A stretch of 6,540 nt of DNA from Nitrososphaerota archaeon. Lineage in GTDB: Archaea > Thermoproteota > Nitrososphaeria > Nitrososphaerales > Nitrososphaeraceae. Position 1 is the first letter of the stretch, and each line of letters opens with the position of its first letter. The DNA lies in the NCBI GenBank assembly GCA_005877345.1, contig VBPR01000092.1, positions 1 to 6,540 of the forward strand. Direction: 5' to 3'. Shown here piece by piece: positions 1 through 5,343 of the stretch. The notes under the pieces were generated by a model, which worked only from the letters and a program-made list of their open reading frames with translations, was not told the origin of the DNA and ran no database searches. The translations under genes and the position numbers were made by a program.

Positions 1-99
1 GTTGAATTATTTAAGATTTACAATCACATGAAACGTGAGGAAAAGAGGTACGGAATGGAAGTGAGATTCAAAGATTTAATTAAAGTTTCAAGGATTTAA
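1..99 (+). CDS. C-terminal end of an unidentified protein (partial)
   Basis: An open frame enters from the left edge and ends at a TAA at 97-99, leaving 32 visible residues. The peptide is strongly charged and looks helical, with K/R/E-rich stretches such as MKREEKRYGMEVRFKDL. It lies on the opposite strand to every other gene here and ends 50 bases before the convergent minus-strand gene, a plausible gene-end arrangement. A 32-codon open frame is not significant alone in DNA this AT-rich; the support is its composition and position. I do not recognise the family. The start codon lies outside the window. Confidence 0.45.
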   Translation, partial: VELFKIYNHMKREEKRYGMEVRFKDLIKVSRI

Positions 100-122
100 G
101 TTCCATTACTAAGGTAGAATGC

Positions 123-158
123 ATTTTATATTTACATAGGACTTTACTTTCAGTTTTT
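123..158 (+). terminator. T-rich candidate terminator for the gene entering from the left
   Basis: Downstream of the TAA at 97-99 the plus strand has several short T runs, including TTTT at 123-126 and TTTTT at 154-158. Archaeal transcription often stops at U-rich tracts without a hairpin, and I see no strong stem here. The last T run overlaps the 3' end of the convergent small membrane protein gene, so the two transcripts may overlap in antisense. This is weak evidence from composition and position. Confidence 0.22.
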
Positions 159-389
159 CAGTAACGCTTTTTGTAAATATTTCGTTTTCAGGAAACCCAG
201 TAATAAAATCAATACAATTACTAGTCCAATGGCCAACGATGCTTTAATTATAGAGGAGATCAATCGATCCATACTATTGTAGAATACATTGATATGTAAT
301 GGTCCAATTATAAAGACTAAAAAATATGAAACCGTCATTATCATTATCCACATGATAAAAATCAGCATGAAAAGTCCAAACAATCTCAT
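150..389 (-). CDS. Small two-helix membrane protein, translationally coupled to the glycosyl-1-phosphate transferase
   Basis: Seventy-nine residues with two clear hydrophobic segments, about residues 4-30 and 46-67, joined by a short polar loop containing HINVFYNSMDR. The N-terminus has one arginine and the C-terminal tail is lysine-rich (K68, K70, K74, K78), so by the positive-inside rule both ends should be cytoplasmic. The ATG at 389-387 overlaps the TGA of the upstream transferase gene (388-386) as ATGA, a classic coupling arrangement; no good Shine-Dalgarno precedes it, which fits translation by re-initiation. I do not recognise a family and see no catalytic motif or cysteine pair. From context it may be an accessory or stabilising subunit of the transferase or another part of glycan assembly. 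The gene is convincing from its overlap and clean two-helix design; the function is unknown. Confidence 0.75.
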   Translation of the reverse strand: MRLFGLFMLIFIMWIMIMTVSYFLVFIIGPLHINVFYNSMDRLISSIIKASLAIGLVIVLILLLGFLKTKYLQKALLKN

Positions 390-1411
390 AATGATAATTT
401 CCCAATCATAAATGCATATTGTATACCTATTGAAATAATGGCCAATATAGATGAAAACGTTGCTAATATGAAGATTCTGGTTATTATTTCTTGTTCAGAC
501 AGTGGACCTCTGGCAAGAATAAGTCTTACTAGTGTCGCAGGAGCACTATTATCTTTAGATGCCATTAATCGAAAATCATCACATATTGTTACTGGTCTGG
601 TTTTGACCTCTCTGTGCTCTACTATTTTTTTTACGCTAGAAAGAAACAAGAAGGAGTTCATTACTGCCGGTAGAAGAGCAATTACCCCAATAATTTCTGA
701 ATTTCCTACTATTGATATACCAGCATACATTGACCCTAATAACAATGTACCAGAATCTCCGAGAAAAATCTTACTTGGAAATTTATGATATTGATAGATT
801 GCAATACAGCCAAAGAGTAATGGAAGACCAATTAGAAAGACATTAGTATTACTAAATAGTATGACACTTACTAATAATGGTATCATTGTTATTATGATAA
901 ATCCACTTGCCACTCCATTAAATACATCTATTGAGTTTATAGTATTACCAACTATCGGTATTATAGATAGAATAAGCAGAATGTACAGTATTGGAATGAA
1001 TGCACTATCAAATATTAAACCAAGATAATTCCCGTGGGTTCCTAAAACTATTATTGGAATAGCTGCCAATATCAAGGCTGCAGGTTTAAACCAACCGGGC
1101 ATAGTTTTCAAGTCATCAATATATCCTATAATAAATGCGATAATTGTTGTTAATAAAACAGAGATTATTTTTACATCTAATATTAAAAAATATAGTATAA
1201 TTTCACTAATTACTACTCCTATCAACAACACAGGACCAGCAGGCCTTGGAACCATCAGTTTTCCAGGTTTATGATAGTCTACTACTACTCTCCCTTTTCT
1301 AGTTAGATATTCAATAAAAGCAGGTGTAATAAAAAATACGATTGAAAAAGAAATAGCAGACACGATAATTCCATAAATAGTAATGTCTAACGGATAAATC
1401 AAATAAATCAA
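386..1411 (-). CDS. Glycosyltransferase 4 family sugar-1-phosphate transferase (MraY/WecA/Alg7-type, AglH-like)
   Basis: A polytopic membrane enzyme of 341 residues with about ten hydrophobic helices. The family transfers a sugar-1-phosphate, often GlcNAc-1-P, from a UDP-sugar to a polyprenyl or dolichyl phosphate on the cytoplasmic face, the first membrane step of glycan assembly. Family motifs appear in order: a D-x-H-K loop (D45, K48) followed by PRPAGP (55-60); the aspartate pair D99-D100 in GYIDD; N156-x-x-N159-x-x-D162-x-x-N165-G166; FPSKIFLGDSG (211-221) with D219; and the basic HREVKTRP loop (266-273). In an archaeon an Alg7/AglH-like role in N-glycosylation is likeliest, but sugar specificity cannot be read from sequence. 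It follows hel308 closely and shares ATGA with the small membrane gene. The first possible start is a TTG at 1411-1409, directly after an in-frame stop; a strong Shine-Dalgarno overlaps it, so the TTG at 1402-1400 (338 residues) may be the true start. Confidence 0.9.
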   Translation of the reverse strand: MIYLIYPLDITIYGIIVSAISFSIVFFITPAFIEYLTRKGRVVVDYHKPGKLMVPRPAGPVLLIGVVISEIILYFLILDVKIISVLLTTIIAFIIGYIDDLKTMPGWFKPAALILAAIPIIVLGTHGNYLGLIFDSAFIPILYILLILSIIPIVGNTINSIDVFNGVASGFIIITMIPLLVSVILFSNTNVFLIGLPLLFGCIAIYQYHKFPSKIFLGDSGTLLLGSMYAGISIVGNSEIIGVIALLPAVMNSFLFLSSVKKIVEHREVKTRPVTICDDFRLMASKDNSAPATLVRLILARGPLSEQEIITRIFILATFSSILAIISIGIQYAFMIGKLSL

Positions 1412-1417
1412 TCACCT
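1411..1417 (-). promoter_or_regulatory. Shine-Dalgarno AGGTGAT for the transferase gene
   Basis: Read on the minus strand, 1417 to 1411 is AGGTGAT, a seven-base match to the complement of the archaeal 16S rRNA 3' end (ATCACCT). Its last base is the first base of the TTG at 1411, too close for normal initiation there. The next in-frame TTG, at 1402-1400, is separated from it by eight bases, a standard spacing. It therefore decides in favour of the downstream start. Its strength also suggests that this gene, internal to an operon, relies on ribosome binding, whereas hel308 appears to be leaderless. Confidence 0.6.
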
Positions 1418-1455
1418 GTTGTAACTATACTGAAAATATCCTTTTGCACGCATTA

Positions 1456-3597
1456 TTAATTGCTCTTAATTTGTTTCTTAAGTTTTCTTGCAAGTTTAAC
1501 TCCAATTTTTGGTACGGATCCTAATTTTGATTCAGAAATTTTGTCAATTTTAGTAACGTCGGTAATTCCTGCCCTATATAACGACCTTGCTCTTATTCTT
1601 CCAATCCCCTCAAGCTGTATAAGCGGAATCAATTCTTTTTTTATGCCATGTCTAATTCTTAACCGTAGTATATTTATTTCTGGCAGAAGATCCTTTCTTC
1701 CCATCAATTTTGCAATTTCATAAAGACAATATGACAACCAATATGTTGTTTCAACCATTCTATGGAGATCACCCGGTTCAACTCCAATTTTTTCATTTAA
1801 CCTGGCTTCGCTCAATTCATCGATCCATTCTAAAAGTATAATTAAATTCTTTAGTGAATAGTCATAATTTGAGAGTCCGTGTGTACTAAGTTTGTGCTTT
1901 TCAAACATTTCTTCAAAGTTTCCTATTTCATTTTGCCTCAATGTTAATTTCGGATAAAAATCATAACAATCACTAATCCAATATAAAAAATCTGTACCAT
2001 TACCATTATCATCGAATTGATTACCATTGTAGGGATCCAAATTTTTCTTGAAATGAATTCCTGTTTTTGGATCAATATAAAGCATGGAAATGCGCCTACC
2101 AAATTTAGTAGCCATAAGTAAATCATTTCTCATGATTATCAATCCTTCATCTCTTAGATACTGCAAGAGTGAATCAATTTCAAAGCTAAGACTTCTATTT
2201 CCCTGATATTTAGCGAGGAATGTATGTTCAAAAAAGTTAAGTAATTCAGATTTCAATATTTTAGGTCTTGAAGCTATGATCCCTAGAACATGCACTCTTA
2301 GTGCTCTTTCATTCATTAATTGAGATACGATTGGTTCCGGTACTCCCAATACATAATGATTGTAAAGATCTTCTGGATTCGTTCTCGAATCAGCGACTAT
2401 AATTGCTTCTCCGTATTTATCATAAGCCGGCCTTCCTGCACGTCCACACAATTGTTTGTAATGCAATATACTTAATGGAACATTGCCACCATATTCAGAA
2501 TCGTATCTAAAAATACTCGTAATTACCACACGTCTGGCTGGTAGATTTACACCTGCAGCAAGCGTCGGGGTAGCAAAAAGAATTTTTATGATGCCGTTTC
2601 TAAACGCATTTTCTATAATTTGTCTACTTTTTGCTCCTAAACCTGCATGATGAAATCCCACACCTTTTGTGACTGTACTTGAAAGTGTTCTATTAAGTTC
2701 TGTATCATCTCCTTCTTTTAAAATTTCTACTCCTGTCTTGTGTGCTGACAGTTTAGAAGATTTATTGAGAAACTTGGAGAATATTTCGGATGTTTTTTTT
2801 GCAAGTGACACAGTACGTTTACGTGTCTCTGCAAAAACAAGTGATTGTCCTCCATCATTGGTTATTGAATTAATTGCAAGGCTTATTATTACTACGGTTG
2901 AGTTATCAATACCTCCAATATTATTAATCTTGAAATTTGTGCCATTATTCATAGTAACTTTACCAAAATCACAAACACCCTCTATCAATTCAGTAGGACG
3001 CCAGTTGCTTTCAATTGGTTCGCACCTTAACCAATCAGCCACTTCATTTGAATTAGATACCGTTGCACTTATTCCAATTATTTGAGGTTTTTGTGGCAAT
3101 AGTTTGATCTTTGTCAAAATTATTTCGAGAGTCGGACCGCGTTCACGTTCTGTAAGTAGGTGTATTTCATCAATAATAAAGAGACCTACATCATAAACCC
3201 AATTTGCCTCATGCCTTAAAATTGAATCTATTTTTTCATTTGTTAATATAATAATATCTTTGTCAATCAATTCGGTTCCATAAGAGTCATAATCTCCTGT
3301 AGAGATAGCAATATTTATTTTCCGATTTTTAAAACAACTCAAATTTCTGATTATTTTAAATTCATTAAATTTTTCTGTAGCTAGTGCTTTTAATGGAGTA
3401 AGGTATACCACTTTTTTCCCCATGTTAAGAATATTTATCATCCCCATTAATCCGATTAATGTTTTCCCACTTGATGTGGGAGTTGTTACTAGTATGTTGT
3501 TACCATTCATTACTCCTTTTGATAATGCAAGTTCTTGCGGGGGATACAATGAATCGTATTTTAAAAACTCTAAAAGTTGCTTCAGACATTCTTGCAT
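1456..3597 (-). CDS. hel308: Hel308-type superfamily 2 DNA helicase
   Basis: A full-length 713-residue protein of the Hel308/Hjm family, ATP-dependent 3'-5' DNA helicases that act at stalled replication forks and in recombination; archaeal and eukaryotic (HELQ/POLQ-type) relatives are known. Motifs in order: Q-motif (YPPQELAL, 18-25), Walker A TPTSSGKT (39-46), Ia YLTPLKALA (65-73), DEIH box (143-146), SAT (177-179), motif IV LVFAETRK (253-260), GVGFHHAGL (312-320), motif V ATPTLAAGVNLPA (342-354) and motif VI QLCGRAGRP (382-390). A winged-helix region follows, then the ratchet-like domain with PGDLHRMVETTYW (608-620), and a C-terminal helix-hairpin-helix region with LEGIGRIRARSLYRAGI (662-678) and VPKIGVKLARKL (695-706). 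An N/G/D-rich stretch at 521-535 looks like a local loop insertion. The start is ATG; a TATA-like element 30 bases upstream suggests a nearly leaderless mRNA. It is the first clear gene of the cluster with the transferase and small membrane protein. Confidence 0.97.
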   Translation of the reverse strand: MQECLKQLLEFLKYDSLYPPQELALSKGVMNGNNILVTTPTSSGKTLIGLMGMINILNMGKKVVYLTPLKALATEKFNEFKIIRNLSCFKNRKINIAISTGDYDSYGTELIDKDIIILTNEKIDSILRHEANWVYDVGLFIIDEIHLLTERERGPTLEIILTKIKLLPQKPQIIGISATVSNSNEVADWLRCEPIESNWRPTELIEGVCDFGKVTMNNGTNFKINNIGGIDNSTVVIISLAINSITNDGGQSLVFAETRKRTVSLAKKTSEIFSKFLNKSSKLSAHKTGVEILKEGDDTELNRTLSSTVTKGVGFHHAGLGAKSRQIIENAFRNGIIKILFATPTLAAGVNLPARRVVITSIFRYDSEYGGNVPLSILHYKQLCGRAGRPAYDKYGEAIIVADSRTNPEDLYNHYVLGVPEPIVSQLMNERALRVHVLGIIASRPKILKSELLNFFEHTFLAKYQGNRSLSFEIDSLLQYLRDEGLIIMRNDLLMATKFGRRISMLYIDPKTGIHFKKNLDPYNGNQFDDNGNGTDFLYWISDCYDFYPKLTLRQNEIGNFEEMFEKHKLSTHGLSNYDYSLKNLIILLEWIDELSEARLNEKIGVEPGDLHRMVETTYWLSYCLYEIAKLMGRKDLLPEINILRLRIRHGIKKELIPLIQLEGIGRIRARSLYRAGITDVTKIDKISESKLGSVPKIGVKLARKLKKQIKSN

Positions 3598-3620
3598 ATA
3601 ATCAGATTGAATTTATTCTA

Positions 3621-3634
3621 ATTAATATATTAAT
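3621..3634 (-). promoter_or_regulatory. TATA-like promoter element of hel308 (14-base palindrome)
   Basis: ATTAATATATTAAT is a perfect 14-base inverted repeat and an AT-only TATA-like box. Its centre lies about 30 bases upstream of the hel308 ATG at 3597. Archaeal TATA boxes are usually centred about 26-27 bases before the transcription start, which puts the start within a few bases of the ATG, and no Shine-Dalgarno is present. That fits a leaderless or nearly leaderless hel308 mRNA. The palindrome could also be an operator, or simply reflect AT richness. Confidence 0.5.
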
Positions 3635-3773
3635 AATATTCAATTTTTGATAAAGCCAACGTTGCAACTATTGACGAGGGTAAATTTGTACTTGAAGTCA
3701 GATTTCTTTTAATGCGAATCTTTAACCCTGTCCTATTGTCTTTTACAATAAGAGCATTTGTGACATCAGTCAA
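3630..3773 (-). CDS. Possible leaderless small gene upstream of hel308 (47 codons)
   Basis: From a TTG at 3773-3771 a frame runs 47 codons to TAA at 3632-3630. The peptide begins MTDVTNALIVKDNRTGLKI and ends VATLALSKIEYY, which reads as a strand-turn-strand followed by a helix; I recognise no family. In its favour, a perfect ATTTATAAAT box is centred about 29-30 bases before the TTG, the same geometry as hel308, and hel308 starts 32 bases after the stop. Against it, leaderless TTG starts are uncommon, the in-frame GC pattern is not gene-like (second codon positions are the GC-richest by my count), and the plus strand is open over the same stretch. The frame is open ten codons upstream of the TTG but offers no better start there. 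Treat it as a candidate only; it could instead be leader RNA. Confidence 0.25.
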   Translation of the reverse strand: MTDVTNALIVKDNRTGLKIRIKRNLTSSTNLPSSIVATLALSKIEYY

Positions 3774-3797
3774 AAATAGATCGATTTCAAGCTTTCT

Positions 3798-3807
3798 ATT
3801 TATAAAT
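3798..3807 (-). promoter_or_regulatory. TATA-like element upstream of the possible small gene
   Basis: ATTTATAAAT is a perfect ten-base palindrome close to the archaeal TATA consensus. On the minus strand it predicts transcription from about 3775, immediately before the TTG at 3773, so it could drive the 47-codon candidate and continue into hel308. Being symmetric it could also direct transcription rightward, although no plus-strand gene follows. In AT-rich DNA such sequences occur by chance. Confidence 0.35.
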
Positions 3808-3848
3808 CAACACATTATCTTTCAAAACCCAGAACAGAAATCTGCCAC

Positions 3849-3854
3849 AAAAAA
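3849..3854 (-). terminator. T6 tract downstream of the solute-binding protein gene
   Basis: On the minus strand GGGTTTTTTGTGG lies about 140 bases after the stop codon of the binding-protein gene. It is the longest T run in that direction within the spacer and could act as a U-tract archaeal terminator. No hairpin supports it and the distance from the stop codon is long, so confidence is low. Confidence 0.2.
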
Positions 3855-3879
3855 CCCTCAAGTATTATTTTGGTCGCTT

Positions 3880-3896
3880 CAATAGTAAAGATTTTC
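3880..3896. repeat. Copy 1 of a 17-base imperfect direct repeat
   Basis: CAATAGTAAAGATTTTC here matches 3934-3950 (CAATAGGAAAGATTTTC) at 16 of 17 bases, 54 bases apart. Both copies lie in the spacer beyond the binding-protein stop codon. A short inverted repeat, CTATGA-AA-TCATAG at 3896-3909, abuts this copy. Possible roles include a binding site or a trace of a small local duplication; the sequence does not show which. Confidence 0.5.
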
Positions 3897-3909
3897 TATG
3901 AAATCATAG
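3896..3909. repeat. Short inverted repeat (6-base arms, 2-base centre)
   Basis: CTATGA and TCATAG are exact inverted arms around AA, directly after the first copy of the 17-base direct repeat. The symmetry and size suit a dimeric regulator site, but six-base arms in AT-rich DNA are not rare, and the site lies more than 290 bases upstream of hel308. No function can be assigned. Confidence 0.3.
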
Positions 3910-3933
3910 ACATGATAATTGTAAAATTAGTAA

Positions 3934-3950
3934 CAATAGGAAAGATTTTC
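3934..3950. repeat. Copy 2 of the 17-base imperfect direct repeat
   Basis: CAATAGGAAAGATTTTC differs from the copy at 3880-3896 only at the seventh base (G for T). It ends 42 bases from the stop codon of the solute-binding protein gene, so both copies would lie in that gene's 3' untranslated RNA. Confidence 0.5.
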
Positions 3951-3992
3951 CCTTATTTATCTCGCAAGACACTCAGGGAATTGTATAAATGG

Positions 3993-5321
3993 TTACCATC
4001 CCAAAACTTTTGCAGATTTGGCGGCTGCGTCATCCAATGCTTGTTTAGGTTCTTTCAAACCATAGTAAACTTCATCCAATGCTTCCCTTATGTGTTCTGC
4101 TATTTGTGGATATTCTGGCATATTAGGTCGGCTATGTCCGATGCTTATCATATTAATTAATTGATCATAATATGGAATAGTCTTATTTGCCTCTATCACA
4201 TAAGGAGAACCTTCTCCTATTGATATCTGGGTTGGAAGATTGGCATGTGATACTACGTAGGGAGCAAGTATGCTAGGCTCTAACATTATCGTAATTAGTT
4301 CCCATGCAAGATCCTTGTGATTTGAGGTACTAGGGATACTAAATTCCCATCCCCCCATTAAAGATGAAGTGTTATAATGTAGATTTGGTACGGGGAACAT
4401 TGGTAGAAATCCAACCTTCTGCTCAAAATCCCTTTTTTGCTCAGTTGTGTTTAAGTCAACATGATGCTGTAAAGCTTCAAGCATAACTGCAAACTTCCTG
4501 TCAAGAAATTCCTTACCCCAGAAATGTTCTTTCTGTGGCTTTACTCCTGCGTCGATCTGAGCCTTGATAAATTCCATCGCTTTTACACCTTCGCTGCCAT
4601 TATATGTTGGGAAAAAGTAGGTTCCTTTGCTTGGATGCCCCGTCTTTAATTCCACTATATTTCCCCCCTGCATCCATAAATAAGGATAAAATTCTATATC
4701 AGGCGAATGACTTGCACCAACGAGATGCACGCCCTCTATTCCTTGGGGTCTTAGTACAGCATTTAGTTTCTTTGCAGCTTGGATATAGCCGTCCCAAGTT
4801 CTCATAGAATTTGGATCTACTCCTGCTTTTTGCAGCATATCTTTCCAGTACCATAAACCCCTGATATCGGTCCATGCCCAGATAGCATATAACTTGTCGT
4901 TGTAAAAACCACCATCCCAGTTTTCTTGATACCAGTCATTTTGTCTTCCCCAGGTCTTCGTATAGTTCGTAAGATCTGTTAAAAATCCTCTTTCTGCGAA
5001 TTCCCCAAGCCAGATTTGATCAAGACTGACCAGATCGACAACGGTATGATTCTTTGCTGCGGATATAAGCCTGTCTCTCATCTCGTTATACGGATACGTC
5101 GTATAGTTCATTTGAATATCCAAATCTGGATGTCTATGTTTTAGCTCTTTAATCGCTGGCAAAATTAAAGATTTCCACCTTTCTGGGTCGCCTTGGTCTT
5201 CAAGTATTCCAGAGAGGACAACCTGTTTCTGAGCTGATAGCGTAGTAAAATTAGGAGCCGATATTACAATAATCAATAAAAGTAGCACTAAAAGCGAGGA
5301 TAATGAATTATTAGTGTACAC
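3993..5321 (-). CDS. Family 1 extracellular solute-binding protein (ABC-type, carbohydrate-like), without adjacent transporter genes
   Basis: A complete 442-residue protein of the MalE/UgpB-like family 1 of ABC solute-binding proteins, which capture sugars, glycerol-phosphate esters or similar ligands outside the membrane. A hydrophobic segment at about residues 7-22 is followed by a possible cleavage site after A30 (TLSA/Q). Family hallmarks are VDLVSLDQIWLGEFAERGF (95-113), TWDGYIQAAKKL (175-186), YPYLWMQGG (212-220), MGGWEFSIP (322-330) and a C-terminal helix pair ending at VLGW. The many Trp and Tyr residues at 124-160 suit stacking on a sugar ring. The protein contains no cysteine, so it cannot be a lipoprotein; it is either released or held by its N-terminal helix. 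That N-terminus lacks the usual basic residues. The start is GTG, and a TATA-like box lies unusually close to it. No permease or ATPase gene adjoins. The ligand is unknown. Confidence 0.92.
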   Translation of the reverse strand: MYTNNSLSSLLVLLLLIIVISAPNFTTLSAQKQVVLSGILEDQGDPERWKSLILPAIKELKHRHPDLDIQMNYTTYPYNEMRDRLISAAKNHTVVDLVSLDQIWLGEFAERGFLTDLTNYTKTWGRQNDWYQENWDGGFYNDKLYAIWAWTDIRGLWYWKDMLQKAGVDPNSMRTWDGYIQAAKKLNAVLRPQGIEGVHLVGASHSPDIEFYPYLWMQGGNIVELKTGHPSKGTYFFPTYNGSEGVKAMEFIKAQIDAGVKPQKEHFWGKEFLDRKFAVMLEALQHHVDLNTTEQKRDFEQKVGFLPMFPVPNLHYNTSSLMGGWEFSIPSTSNHKDLAWELITIMLEPSILAPYVVSHANLPTQISIGEGSPYVIEANKTIPYYDQLINMISIGHSRPNMPEYPQIAEHIREALDEVYYGLKEPKQALDDAAAKSAKVLGW

Positions 5322-5334
5322 GAACAGATATAAC

Positions 5335-5343
5335 TTTTATAAA
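5335..5343 (-). promoter_or_regulatory. TATA-like element upstream of the solute-binding protein gene
   Basis: Minus-strand TTTATAAAA at 5343-5335 is the best TATA match before this gene. Its centre is only about 18 bases from the GTG at 5321, so normal archaeal spacing would start transcription near 5312, inside the annotated reading frame. Either the true start codon is downstream (an in-frame GTG is at 5288-5286) or another promoter is used, for example the GATATAAAT on the minus strand near 5478-5487. Confidence 0.45.

Larger units (their letters stand above)
3598..3992. other. 395-base spacer between hel308 and the solute-binding protein gene
   Basis: Both flanking genes are on the minus strand, so this holds the 3' untranslated region of the binding-protein gene and the promoter of hel308. 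Separate entries cover the contents: two TATA-like palindromes (3621-3634 and 3798-3807), a possible 47-codon minus-strand gene (3773-3630), a T run (3849-3854) and a 17-base imperfect direct repeat with an adjoining inverted repeat (3880-3950). A plus-strand frame is also open from 3637 to 3885 but has no start near its beginning. I see no tRNA cloverleaf, no CRISPR-type repeat and no remnant of ABC permease or ATPase genes. Confidence 0.6.

Noticed and set aside
438..788. Plus-strand frame of 116 codons inside the transferase gene
   Set aside because: It lies fully antisense to a gene with clear family motifs and has no independent promoter or recognisable domain.
2669..3085. Plus-strand frame of 138 codons inside hel308
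   Set aside because: It is antisense to the helicase core, which is intact and conserved; the frame shows no domain of its own.
3637..3885. A plus-strand frame open for 82 codons in the spacer (ATG only at 3712)
   Set aside because: It has no start codon near its 5' end, no promoter or ribosome-binding site, no recognisable motif, and crosses the hel308 upstream region in antisense. Its codon-position GC is somewhat gene-like (first position above third), so a decayed fragment is not excluded, but nothing positive supports a gene.
3598..3992. tRNA or structured RNA gene in the large spacer
   Set aside because: No T-loop GTTCRA, no cloverleaf pairing and no convincing C/D-box pair was seen by eye; a covariance-model scan was not possible here.
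3870..4160. Plus-strand frame of 96 codons overlapping the 3' end of the binding-protein gene
   Set aside because: Most of it is antisense to a well-supported coding region, with Cys/Phe-rich composition typical of a shadow frame.
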